Made by a program: the position numbers and the translations under genes
Source: Rhabdornis inornatus
Lineage: Eukaryota; Chordata; Aves; Passeriformes; Rhabdornithidae
Assembly (NCBI GenBank): GCA_013397075.1
Contig: VWZS01010096.1
Coordinates: 744,001-808,000 of the forward strand
Length of the DNA: 64,000 bases
Direction of reading: 5' to 3'
In this document: piece after piece, positions 1 through 10,777 of the stretch
How positions within the stretch are numbered: the stretch's first letter is position 1
Layout of the letters: every line of letters begins with the position of its first letter
The notes under the pieces: generated by a model
What the model saw: only the letters and a program-made list of their open reading frames with translations
The model's database searches: none
What the model was told of the DNA's origin: nothing

Positions 1-69
1 TCTTGGCAATGTGGAAGGGGAAGCAGTCTCAGCATTCCCAAAAGTACACCCATACATGCACACTTAGAT

Positions 70-137
70 ACACACACACACACATATATATATGTAGATG
101 TGTGTGTATATATATATATAAAATACATATATATATT
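70..137. repeat. Compound CA/TA microsatellite
   Basis: A (CA)n run passes into (TA)n, then GT-rich and again (TA)n sequence ending in a short T run. Self-complementary TA and CA/TG parts could extrude hairpins. Probably length-polymorphic. Seen directly. Confidence 0.95.
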
Positions 138-2087
138 TTTTTGCTGGCAGCTGAGATAAAAGGGATATAATGAAAATGTAAACGAAAAACTTTACAGCAG
201 GCATGGCCTGACAGAGGGAAGATTGATATCCCGTGATGCTTTGTCTTGATGAGACAATGAAAAATAACCACCACGGCAGCTGTGTCAATATCAGACTTGG
301 TAATGCACCACTAGCTGTGGGTTTTTATTTAATCCGCTTTGCTTTAAGATGATAACGGTTGTTACTTTTCAATGCCTGTCTGTCAGCACCCTGGCATTGC
401 AATATTCCTCCGCAGCTTTGCGAGCGGGTTTCATTTATTTTAAAATACCATTTCACACACTGCTGACTTTTAACAGTGTTCCATGTGAGTTTGGGAGATT
501 GAATAGTGACAGAAACAACACTTTTTATGAGAATACAGAATATTAAAAATGGGGCACAATATACAGATGGCAGTTTTCACTACAGCTTGTTTTTTTCCCC
601 CCAACCTGCTTCTGCTACTCAGCTTCCCACTGAATGCATTTGTAGTAACACCATAAATGTCACTTTCGCTGACTGCCTTTTGGCATTTTATTTAAATGGG
701 AATTCGGTGCTTCCTGCTGCTGCTGCTGCCGCTGCTGCATCCAGCTCCTGTTCTGCAGCACTGCCACTGTGCTCTCCTCCTGCATCCAGTGCATTTCCCA
801 TCAGCTTGGATCCAGGGGCTGCCAAAAGGGCGACAACCCTGGCTGTGGCAGAGCAATGGGGTGTGTGTGTCACTCCTGAGTGACTCTGGGAGGACTGGGA
901 AGGTCACTGAAAGCCATCCAAGAGTGGTTTCTGCTTGGTGAAAGACTTTTCTCTCTGCTTGGCTTCTCTGAGGCTCTCATCTTGCCAGCAAAAATGCAAA
1001 ACTGTGTGCTGCTGTGATGGCATCGAGAGGCAGATGATAGCTGGAGTTAGTAACTCTTGGTTTTAATTCCTGGGGCTCTTTTGGCTGCTTCCTGCCTAAA
1101 TATCTGGCTGCTTGCTTTAGCTCAGTTGCTGTGGTGCTGAAGGAGCCCTGTCCCCTCCAGGTTTCCTGGGGCAAAGAACAGCAAAATCTTCCCAAAAGGT
1201 GACACAGTCACGTGGCACCTCCCTCTGTGGGCCTGGCTGCTGCTCCTACAGCCATGTGGATCTCAAAAAAATCTCCAGAGCTTGGTGTATGAAGAATTAT
1301 GATGGGTGTCAGTCCTGCTCTGTCTCCTGGAGAGAGCTGCTGGTCTGCCAGTGCTTTTCTGGAGCGCCACGAGGGCTGGAAAGCAACAGGGGAAGGGGTG
1401 AACTGAGGGCTCGCTTTGATTTGCCCTTCATTTGTGTCTCAGAGTGGCTGGAGAGACCTCCTAAAGTGTCCCTCCTCTTTGGGAACAGGCAATTTTGCTG
1501 GCTTTTTGGCCCCTGAGGGAAGAGAGTGAGCTGTTCCTCGTGCCATGGGTACTGTGGCTCACCTTGCTGCACTCCAGCATTTTTTTGGGATATGATTCTG
1601 TAAGCAGAGGAGGATCTACACCCATAATCCCCATGCAATTCCCTCAGTGTGGGGAGGAAAAGCCTGTGCAAGCCTCATCCTTGTTTTTTCCCTCACCCTT
1701 TCCACTGCCAACAGCCCTGTTGATAGTCTGTGACAACTCCCTGTCCTCTGTAACTTCCCCTGTAACCTCTGTGAGGGATGGGCTGCACTCCTGCCATCAT
1801 CTTCTAATCCTACAAGACAACAGTGTTTTTGGAGATGTCTGATTGTCTCGTTGTCCCAATTCTTTGCATAACTTTGGAAATGTCTAAGCCTCTGCACATC
1901 TGGGCTGGAATAGTTTGAATGAGTTGTAAGGGATGATTGTGGCAGAGCCAGGAATCCTGCACCTTTGTGGACAAGAAAGTTTTTTTGGTTTTGTTAGAAA
2001 ATTGAAATATTGATTTTGATTATCACGGGAAAGGAGGTAACGTAAAATTTTTTGAGGTCTTTATTTGTCATTTTGAGGTGATGGCTG
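138..2087. other. No gene recognised
   Basis: Single-copy-looking sequence. Open frames here are short and none has a recognisable domain or codon bias. The only local structure is a CTG run at 714-738. A short AT-rich stretch precedes the CR1 tail at 2088. Confidence 0.6.
714..738 (+). repeat. CTG trinucleotide run
   Basis: About eight CTG units with one CCG interruption. It gives alanine or leucine runs in two forward frames, but no supporting exon structure surrounds it, so I treat it as a simple repeat. Confidence 0.85.
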
Positions 2088-2232
2088 GTTGCAGGGAAAT
2101 ATTGCCCATCCCTGGAAGTGTTTAAGGCCAGTTTGGATGAGGCTCTGGGCAACGAGGTCCTAGGGGAATGTGTCCCTGGGTTGGAATGAGATGAGTTTTA
2201 AGGTGTCTTCCAACCCAAATAATCCTATGATA
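2088..2232 (+). mobile_element. CR1 LINE 3' tail, plus strand
   Basis: It reads like the CR1 3' end: CATCCCTGGAAGTGTTTAAGG, then GTTTGGATGAGGCTCTGGGCAAC, GTGTCCCTG, and TTCCAACCCAAATAATCCTATGAT at the terminus. This is a 5'-truncated, diverged copy of the non-LTR retrotransposon typical of birds. It contains only the 3' non-coding part, with no reverse transcriptase. Confidence 0.88.
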
Positions 2233-5200
2233 TCTTTGTTTCCTACCCAAGCACCCCATAGAGGTCCCTGACACCACCAAATGCTTCATCAAGTTCTTTC
2301 GGTGTTTTAGAAAATGATTGATGTGGGATCATGACTTTGATCTCTGTAAGATATTTTATTTTAATCTTTGAGCTGGAGGTTGACTGTACAGGTGTACAAG
2401 GACATTATATAAAATATAATGACCTCAGCCAATGTTATTTCCATCCTTCTGGTGACATTTTTGCTGTTGCAGATTGTGGTACTGCAGGACTAAGTGCACC
2501 TGCATTCCTTGAGCCCTTCTGGGAGGCTGAAAATTTGTCCTTCTCTATTCCCCTGAGAAAAAAGCTGCTATTTCTGGCTTTGCAGGCTGCAGTGGCATCA
2601 GACTCACAAGTGGTGATATTTTAATGTACATAAAGCTGTTTTCCAGTGCAGGCTGAATCCTCTCCCCTCTTGGTCCCAAGAGAGTATTGTAGCAGGGGGT
2701 GGGAGGAGCAGAATGAGCCATTGCTGAACAGGTTGACTTTCTAAAGAAAATGTGAGCTGTTTGAAAATGTTCCTACATGTGCAATGTTGCAGGCAATCCT
2801 GGGAGATGGATGAGCAGTGAGAGTGCAGGTGAGGCAGGCAGAGGCTCTGTCCCAACACAAATAATTTCCACATAAATAGCACCTATCTGTTATTTAACAC
2901 TTAAATCATCAAAGTGTCCATCAGCAAGGAGCTCTTTTGTGCTGGATGCTCCACAAATATAAAATGTGCACATGGGGAGGCACAGAGATGGTTTATGGCT
3001 CCTGTTTTAGGGCAAGGAGATGGTGCAGGTGACCTTTTCAGAGCCCTTAAACCCCATTATCTATTCATCACCTATTGCAACAAAGAAGAGTTGCACAAAG
3101 CTTATCCCACACTTCATCAAATCTGTGGTCTGGTTTCCTAAAGTGAACTTAGGGAAGCTAAACTTTCCTCCTGCTCTCTGTGTAAAAATCACTCAACTAC
3201 GCTTGTGTATGTGCTGATGTGGTATAAGTCCATAGCAATGTTGTATTTGCATGATCCACTAGGAAAAAAATAAGTGCATACCTTTAGCCTGATCCTTTTT
3301 GGCTTCTTGGACACGAGGCAAGATGGATAACAGGCAAAACTGTCCTCATTTTAAGCTCTGCATGTTTTGGCTCTGCTGTAGCATCTCCTAAAAATATAGT
3401 CTTTTTATTGTTGTTGTTTCCCAAAGCCGTGATGGTGTTTGCCTACTGCAAATGGTAGCCAGGGTTAATTTAGTGGTTCCCAGCTCTACCTGCATGGCTG
3501 TGCCAGGGAATATTGCTGAACTCCACAATTCCATGTGTAATGTATGACCTGCTCCTTACCGAGCAGAACACATTAATTAACCTGAGGGGAAGAAAAAGGA
3601 GGTCCCTTAACATCCCCCTCCCCCTGGCCATTTGTTTTCCATGGGGCTGGGCAGTGACACTTCCTGTGGAGCAAACAGGGAGGTGGGCTGGGCAGGGGGG
3701 TGCTGGTGGGGCTGGGTGAGTGATGGTGATGTGGCATTCACAGGTCACATCTGTGCCTCCACTGTGCACTGAAGGAATGTGTCTTTCCACACACATGGAA
3801 ATGGAATGCCCTGGAAACCCAGCTCTTTGCTCCCAGCTTGGCATTTTTTCAGGGAAGCAGCCAGGAGGATTTTCTAGGATGAAATGGAAGGGATGCTGAG
3901 GTATCTCCCAGTTTGAGCTGTCTCTGTTGGCAGTTGTGTGAGGTGGTTATACTGGATTCTCTTTAATGGTATTTTACAGGTACACAGAACTTCTCCTGTT
4001 GTCCATAGACCCTGTTTCATCCCTGAGAATGCTCATTCTCCAGGAGCTGTGGCAAGTAGCAGTTTGTCCCTTTGCAATGTTTCTTTAGGAGGAAGGGTTT
4101 TTTTTTTAACACAGAACTATTGGTGCCACTGCGGTAGTTTGGGATTTTGGGAAGAGGGGCTCAGCTTGGCTTGCTGCACCAGCTGCTGGGTTTGTAGGTC
4201 CTGACAAGCTTCATTCAGCACCTCTGGCACCCATCTGACAAACTCCCTGTCCAGCAGAAGGTGTCCTGGTGCACTCACTTGGTCAATTCACCTCTGCTTC
4301 AAAAGGTTTAGGTTTGTGTTATCACTGAGTGGGAGGAAGGACTCGCTTTCAAACCTGTGATCATCATGTCCAGGCCAGATGGGTTCTGTGGCTTCTCTGT
4401 TGCAGCACCTGGCCAAGCTGTCTCATTTTGGCTGAGGTGGATGCAGAGTGAAGATCTCAAGGCAGCCTTTCGGGTGTAGCTGGCCTCTCCAAACTTGGGA
4501 TGCAGAGTGTTTCCAGGAAAAATGTCCTTTGTGATGGCTCTGAGCTGCTGGGGCCAGGAGGCCAATTCAGTGTGCACAGTGGGATTCTTCCCAGCCTCCA
4601 TCTGGGACCCCTTTTGGGGTTTCTGGGCAGGAGTTAGCAATTCCATCCCAGGCCTGGTGCTGCAATTGCTGATTTTCCACCTCTCCTTCACTGATAGCCC
4701 TTATTTTTGCTTTGCCCATATAGGTGCTGAGCCTTGTGCGAGAGTCAGAGTTGTGGGGAGAGCTGTGGGTGGTCAGTAGGATGCACGGGTGGGATTAACC
4801 CTGCTCCTGCATTTTCCATGCCTTTTGTCCCAGGTTCCCAGCCCTGAGGAGCTGCAGGTCACCTGCACAGGGGTCCCTGCACAGCATCCCACCCCTCTGG
4901 CACCCCAGAACAAACTCCACTCTGCCTGTCCCTGCATGGACAAAGGCAGCCTGCAAGGACTCACAGCTCTAGCTGGGGTTAGCAGCTTTCTGTGCAGAGC
5001 ACTGAATCCCACGGGGAGTTTCCAGCCTTTCCATCATCTGTTGCAATCCCGTGGCTATTATGGATAGCAATATCAGTACCTGGAAGCTCTTTGGTGGCAG
5101 TTGCTGTTTCAGAGGCTATTAAGCTTGCAGCTGAACACCTCTTTGTCTAAGCTGGCGCCTAATCTTTCACATGACAATATCTTTACAGCTAGACCCATCT

Positions 5201-5337
5201 GGAGCCTGAGTCAAAATCAGATTCACTTTCACTTGAAACTGCAGATTTGGAGAATTACCCTGTGTCAGCAGGGGAGGGGGAAGAGATTTTTGCTAAGAAG
5301 ATGAAGGAGATATTTCTTTATCTGTGAAAGGCTACAA
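2233..5337. other. No gene recognised
   Basis: No exon, RNA gene or transposon recognised. The stretch contains a G-quadruplex-type motif (3678-3700) and an oligo-T run near 4099. Open frames are short and overlap on both strands, as expected by chance. Confidence 0.55.
3678..3700 (+). other. G-quadruplex motif
   Basis: Four runs of at least three G separated by loops of 4, 2 and 2 bases, followed by more G runs to about 3716. This fits the canonical intramolecular quadruplex pattern. Whether it folds or has a function is unknown. Confidence 0.6.
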
Positions 5338-5342
5338 AATGG

Positions 5343-5839
5343 TGTGCTGGTTTTGGCTGGGATGGAGTTAATTTTCTTTACAGTGGCTGGGATGGGGCTG
5401 TGTTTTGGATGTGTTGATGACACTGGGAAGTTTTTGTTGTTGCTGAGCAGATCCAAGGCCTTTCCTGCCCCTTGCACTGCCCCACCAGCGAGGAGTCCCA
5501 GGGTGCACAAGGAGCTGGGAGGGGGCACAGATGACCCCAAGTGACCCAAGGGATGTTCCATACCATATCTTTGATGATACAAAGCTGTGGGAAGAGTGAG
5601 GAGTGAAGTTGTTTGTCTTCCCAACAACATGTGTGATGAAGCCCTGCTTTCCTGGGGATGGCTGAACGCCTGCCTGCCCAGGGGGAGTGGAGGTTTTGCA
5701 TGTGTAGTTTTGCTTTCCTTATTAAATTGTCTTTATCTCAACCCACAAGTTTTCTCACTTTTGTCCTTTCAGTTCTCTCCCCCACCCCACCAGGGGGGAG
5801 TGAATGAGAGGCTGTGTGGGGCTGAGTTAAACCACGACA
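5343..5839 (+). mobile_element. Solo LTR (ERVL-like), exact 5-bp TSD
   Basis: A 497-bp LTR beginning TGTGCTGGTTTTGGCTGGGA and ending AACCACGACA. It is bounded by the identical 5-mer AATGG at 5338-5342 and 5840-5844. Internal landmarks are a weak TATA-like GATACAAAG near 5576, an ATTAAA polyadenylation signal at 5721-5726, and the U5-like text TCTCAACCCACAAGTTTTCTC. I recognise it as a common avian endogenous retrovirus LTR. No gag, pol or env is next to it, so it is a solo LTR left by recombination between two LTRs. A 5-bp duplication fits ERVL-type integrases; the exact family needs Repbase. Confidence 0.9.
5787..5799 (+). promoter_or_regulatory. CTCF-core-like site in LTR
   Basis: CCACCAGGGGGGA resembles the CTCF core CCASYAGRKGGCR with one mismatch (G for the C at position 12). 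It lies in the U5 end of the solo LTR. It is a motif match only. Confidence 0.25.
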
Positions 5840-6123
5840 AATGGCAGCATTAAATCTTTGTCAGGAGATCTTAGCAGGGATAATGTCTTTCTATGTCAAA
5901 AACCAACCCAAACAAACGAGAGATAATGGACATTTAGGTGAAAGCAAATGATCTATGATTTCTGAGCATGCAGGAATCTGGGTAATGAACTACTTGTTCA
6001 GATGTCTTCTTTTGAGTTCATTAGCTTTGTTCCACCCTCCACTTGGTATTTTAATATATATTCTAAAACACTCCTTGCGTTACATTCCTGTTCCTGTCTT
6101 TGAAAAACTAGAACAGCTGAGTT

Positions 6124-6325
6124 CATAGAATCATAGAATGGTTTGAGCTGGAAGGGAACTTAAATATTATCTTGTTCCACACCCCTGCCATGGGCAGGGA
6201 CACCTTCCACTATCCCAGGTTGCTCCAAGCCCTGTTCAACCTGGCCTTGGACACTCCCAGGGATGGAAAAGCCACAGCTTCCCTGGGCATCCTGTGCCAC
6301 CACCCTCACAGGGAAGAAAACTTGA
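6124..6325 (-). mobile_element. CR1 LINE 3' tail, minus strand
   Basis: It begins CATAGAATCATAGAATGG, the reverse complement of the CR1 terminal ATTCTATGATTCTATG octamer repeat. The CR1 body follows: GAGCTGGAAGGGAAC, CATGGGCAGGGACACCTTCC, AGGTTGCTCCAAGCCC and CACCCTCACAGGGAAG. It is the best-preserved CR1 copy in the window. It is 5'-truncated and has no coding region. Confidence 0.93.
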
Positions 6326-6615
6326 ATTCTCTCCTGCTGGAGATCCGAGTTTGGACATGATGTGGAGGATGAAATAGAGGTTCACATATTTTCCATGCTG
6401 CTCACTGCAGAGCTGGGAAATTACGAAGCTGACACCTTCCGTTTGTCTCTGCGTTTGCAGTGCTGTGATGCCCCTGCCAAACGGGGAGAGTTATGGATGG
6501 AAGCTGCTGGGGTTTTAATCTTTGCTGCTGCGAGCTGGAGGCAGCTTTCAAAGGGCTCCAATCCTGTATTTCTGAGAGTTTTGCTGTTCAAGGAGGGTTG
6601 TGCTGGAGAAATACA

Positions 6616-6671
6616 TCCCTTTCCCTGTCCCTTTCCCTGTCCCTGTCCCTTTCCCTTTCCCTTTCCTCCCT
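6616..6671. repeat. CCCTTT/CCCTGT hexamer tandem repeat
   Basis: About eight tandem hexamers, alternating CCCTTT and CCCTGT, making a pure pyrimidine-rich tract on the plus strand. Likely unstable and polymorphic. Confidence 0.93.
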
Positions 6672-8627
6672 ATGGGGGTGCAAACAATTCCTGAGTGTGA
6701 ATAATTTCTCTTCCCTTTTGTGGGTTCTTTTTCTAGCTTACATTCAGGTATACTTTTTCTTTTCTTTTTAAGTAGTTCTTCCCAAATACCAGGTTTTATA
6801 CTCCCACTCCATCTCTTCATCACTCATGAATCCTGTTTTTATCACCTTAGTTTTGTTGTCTATTTAAATTTATATTAACGTGAGTTAATATAAGAGTTAT
6901 AATAAGAGTTTCTAAATGGTGTAACAATTTCTTTTTCTTCCTTGACTCTATTTGTATTGGAAGGCAACTTGTACAACATGATGTGAAAATACCCTCATAT
7001 TTTCTAGTTATGTTTTATCTGTCTGGCTCTGTGGTGACCCTCTGACCAAATAACATCCTCAGTCACTTAGATATCCTCATTATAACCATTAGGTTAAGTG
7101 CTGAGCAGAAAATGTATATACTGTACCTTAAGTTTCTAATCACTGTGGCAGAGTTTAGATTGGTACTATCTTTTTTTAATGGCCAGCAATTCAGTTTCTT
7201 GGATGAGGTAGTTAATTGGTTCTTTATTGTCTGTAGCCTCAGCAAAGCTTTTTTTTCCTTTTGTGTTTGTGAAAACGTCTTACCCTCTATTTTTAGTGTT
7301 ATTATTTTGGAGAGGAAATAGCGGAAAAGACTACAAAGTGCATGTGATTTTGCAGGGATTTAGAGTTAAAATTTGCTTTTCCAGTGCAATGAAAAATCCC
7401 AATGAAGCAAGAATGTGTAAATGAATCTGAAACTTCAGCTGAGCTCTGAGTTCTAAGCTGAGGAGAAGGGCTATTGGGGGCTATGTGAGGGAGTGGAATT
7501 TAAGGAAAATTCAACTGGAGACTTTTCATTTGTTGCTGGTTTCCAGGACTTTGCAGCCACAGAGGTTAGAAACTTGTAATTATCTTTCTGCACAATTATG
7601 ATGATTCTCATGTGTTCATCTGCCACTACCAGCTGAAACTGGGTAAAAAAAGCTCCTGTAATAATTTAAGACAGCGAAATAAGGAGAATTTAGGAATAGT
7701 GCATTAGGCACCTGAAATTTTATCTGTTTGAAAGTGCTGTGGAACTGCTACTTCATGGATCTGGGCTGAGGTGCCAGGCGAGTAAGAGGTGTTTGTGTGC
7801 ATGGAGTAGCTGCAAAATCAGATGGGTTTTTATTAAAAATATGAGCTAGAGAGTCCCAATATGTACTCAGGGGTGGGTGTGGTATGTTGCCTGTCCAAGA
7901 ACTGAGCAAGACTTGATGTTTCTGCAGGCAGGCAGGGACACTCCAGGTTGTGAGGGCGATCCCACTCCAACGCCTGAACGCCAACCTGGGAGCTGGATGT
8001 GGCAAAAAATCCCTCTGATTTTCTTTGGGAGGCAGAGGAGGAGGGTTTCAAGTGCTGAAGTGCCCTTTTGAATGAGGAGGTGACGCTGGGGACTCTGCTT
8101 TGTTATGGGCTGCCGAGGGGAGGAAATGCCAGTGCTGCACTTTCACCTTTTGGAGTGGAGGTTGTTTTCCTTCTTAATCAAATTGAGGCTGTCCTGGTCT
8201 ACTCTGAGCTCTGAGCTCCAGCCTTGAGAAACTCATTCCTTGTGGGTCACTAATTCTGGGGAGGAGGGAGGCCTGACATCTCTCTCCTGGGAGATGTGGT
8301 GGAAAGGTCATGTGCAAAACAGGGAGAAATATATTTGTTTCCCCTGCCAGGTACTCACTCCTGTGCTCCTTTAGCTCGGGTGTTTGCAGATGATGAATCC
8401 AACCCTCGAAAATCTGCTCCAATATTAAGTTTTTTGGAAAGAGATGCAACCAGTTTTGGGTTTCTGCAAACACAGATGCCATGGTGAAAAATATGCTGAG
8501 TGCTGAACAAAAATTAATCCAAGCCCTGAAAGGACTTACTTTGCTAACAATATTAGTATTGGTGCTGCAGATACAGCAAGTCCTCATAGCTCAATGAGTT
8601 TGTCTCAGAACTTGTTAATGAAGCTAT
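6672..8627. other. No gene recognised (AT-rich)
   Basis: Comparatively AT-rich up to about 7.4 kb, with many TTTA/ATTA strings, then ordinary composition. No exon, RNA gene or transposon recognised. Confidence 0.55.
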
Positions 8628-8800
8628 TTTAGAAGAATTTTCTTTACAATGAGGGTAGTAAAACCCTGGCACAGGCTGTCCAGAGAGGTGTCCCTGAAAG
8701 AGTTCAAGCTCAGCTCTGAACAAGTTGAGGCTGTCCCTGTTCCTTGCAGGGAGGTTGGACAGGATAGCCTTTGCAGGTGCCTTCCAATCCAAACTAAAAT
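8628..8800 (+). mobile_element. CR1 LINE 3' tail, plus strand
   Basis: CR1 landmarks in order: TTCTTTACAATGAGGGTAGT, CCTGGCACAGGCTGTCCAGAG, GTTCAAGCTCAG, GGTTGGACAGGATAGCCTT and TGCCTTCCAATCCAAACTA. The copy is diverged, and its octamer terminus has decayed to AAATACCCAAATAAAG. Confidence 0.85.
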
Positions 8801-9835
8801 ACCCAAATAAAGTGATGACTGAATTTGTGTAAGACAGGAAAAATCACTGCATGGTGCTGTTTTTTACAGAGAAATAATGTATGATGAAGCATATTGTGAA
8901 GCATCAGTGTGCTGGGGCAGGCTTTGGGGAGGACAGGGAGCAGCAGAAACCTCAGAGGGACCAAAGGCATTCCCAGCAGGAGCCTCCCTGGCTGTAGGAA
9001 CCTCTCTGGGCATCTGCAAGCCCGGGGTGGATAAACTGGTTTGCAGCCATCCTCAGGCCCACAGGGAGCCATGAACACTTATGTTAGCTGTGCTTACAGC
9101 ACGTTATTCCTTAGCTCTGCACTTACACAGCACCACTAAGCACCTGCTAATGCTCTGGAGGATTTTTAACCATGCATAGCTTGATTAAATACAAACGGAG
9201 CCAGATCTGCAGGGGAAACGTGGCTGTAGTCACACAAAACCCCCGTGCCTCATGTGGGGTTTGTGTATCCAAACAAGCTCCTGGTGATCCCACCAAACTT
9301 TCTACCTGTGACCAGAACAGGGTAGGACAAATGCCCACTCGAGGCACTAAAATTTTCCTTGCTGCTTTACAGAGGTTAAATAAAAGCAAGGGATGTGTTT
9401 CCTGAGCAAGTCCCTCTGATTTACAGCTATGTGGGCAAGAGCAGAGCCACTTACATTTGGAGAGCAGTTTAGAGAAGGAGCCCAGCAGCAGTGAAACAGC
9501 TTTGAACTCTGCAAGGTGCTGATGAAATGCCTCCCTTGCACTCTGTCCCACTGGGATCTGCTCCTGTAACTATTGTGGAAGTTGTTGGAAAATCCTTGTG
9601 GCTTTGTGGTTTAGGGCCAGGTGTGTGCCAAAGGCTCATAGAGAAAAAGGGGTTGTTTCATCCACTGGGAATGCTGGGTCCAGCCTGTTCCTGGGCTCTG
9701 CTGGGATGGCAGGCACTGGTGAGACTGGACTGGGAATGTTCCCCCTGGGAAGAGGCCAGTGGAATTGCAGGTGGAGGCCGAGGAAGAGGGGAGCAGCATT
9801 CCGAGTAAATTGTCAGCAGCCTTTCTGTGTGTCCT
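8801..9835. other. No gene recognised
   Basis: No gene, RNA or repeat recognised. Open frames on both strands overlap without signs of selection. Confidence 0.5.
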
Positions 9836-9990
9836 CCCCTCGCCTCCGCTTTCTCCTCACCGACATATCAGCGATGTTTATTAAGAGATGACAAGTCTAT
9901 CAGGCCTCATAAGCAGCCTTTCACAAGGAGGAGATCTTATATCCAGAGAGCATCATCAATCTTGTCTCTGCTCTGCTCTTCTGAGCAGCT
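9836..9990. promoter_or_regulatory. Candidate conserved regulatory block
   Basis: A repeat-free block with dense TATC/GATA-type and ATTA-like words (ATATCAG near 9866, GTTTATTAAGAG, CTATCAGG near 9898, CTTATATCC) and low simple-sequence content. It looks like vertebrate conserved non-coding DNA. This is pattern-based inference; conservation cannot be tested here. Confidence 0.25.
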
Positions 9991-10009
9991 GATAGCGAGC
10001 AAGGCTCCA

Positions 10010-10058
10010 TCCTCTTTCCCCCTCCTTCCCACCCCTTCCCCTCTCCTCCCTTTCCCCA
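10010..10058. repeat. Polypyrimidine tract
   Basis: About 49 nearly uninterrupted C/T bases with one A. Such tracts can form triplex (H-DNA), and the opposite strand is G-rich. Confidence 0.85.
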
Positions 10059-10404
10059 GCCCTCTGCAGCACAGCGGGAGCCAGCCGAGGAGAGATTGGA
10101 TTTGCATAAAGTGTTTGTGGTGAACAGAGGCAAGGAGCAGGAGAAATGCAGCCCCCACTGCCTGGGCTGGAGGTGCTCCAGGGATACTGGATGGAGTGCA
10201 CCCCGATCTGCTGCCCAGGCAGCCAAAGACTGCCTAATTTTGGGGGGATTGACACTGAGCAGGTCAGTGTGTGTGGGTAGAGATGAGAAAATTGCCCTCC
10301 CTAGCTGAGGTTGGTGCTGTGCTGGTGGGGGCAAGGTAAGGAGTGATGTTGTAGTCCAGGTGTGCCCTTGTGATGCTCCTGCCCAGGAAAAGCCCTGCAG
10401 ACCT

Positions 10405-10570
10405 GTTGTTGCCCAGAGAAACTGTGATTGCCTCGTCCCTGGAAGTGTTTTAGGCCATGCTGGGTGGACCTCTGAGCAGCCTGGTCTAGTGGAAGGTGTC
10501 CCTGTCCATCTAGATAATCAGATTATCTCTGAGGTCCCTTCCAAGCCAGGCCATGCTGTGATTCTGTGAC
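10405..10570 (+). mobile_element. CR1 LINE 3' tail, plus strand
   Basis: It reads GTTGCCCAGAGAAACTGTGA, CGTCCCTGGAAGTGTTTTAGG, CAGCCTGGTCTAGTGGAAGG, TGTCCCTG, GAGGTCCCTTCCAAG, and ends in GTGATTCTGTGA. This is the canonical CR1 3' end, moderately diverged and 5'-truncated. Confidence 0.9.
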
Positions 10571-10762
10571 TCTTTCATCTGTGCTTGGAGCTGTGGCTGT
10601 TCCCTGGGGGCAGAGGCTGCTGGAAGAGGGATCCTGTGCAGGCTGAGCAGATGTCCTGTCCTTTAGCATGTGAGAGGTAGGGTCAAATCCATAAAATAAC
10701 GTGCAAGGGCTCAGAAATCCCCTCTCAGAGCAGGAATCATCACTTCTGTTTCTGTTTTACAG

Positions 10763-10777
10763 AATTCATCCTATCTT
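10763..10777 (+). other. Possible 15-nt microexon
   Basis: AATTCATCCTATCTT is preceded by a good acceptor (CTGTTTCTGTTTTACAG) and followed by a perfect donor (GTAAGT). Its length is a multiple of three. Strong acceptor and donor pairs this close do occur by chance, and no flanking exons are recognised, so this is only a candidate. Confidence 0.15.

Noticed and set aside
29..288. Small minus-strand frames at the window start
   Set aside because: Translations of the CA/TA microsatellite (Ile/Tyr/His/Val repeats).
506..941. Alanine- and leucine-rich frames
   Set aside because: They result from the CTG run; no exon signals or conserved domain.
6362..6823. Frames rich in Pro/Ser/Leu or Gly/Lys
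   Set aside because: They are translations of the CCCTTT hexamer repeat.
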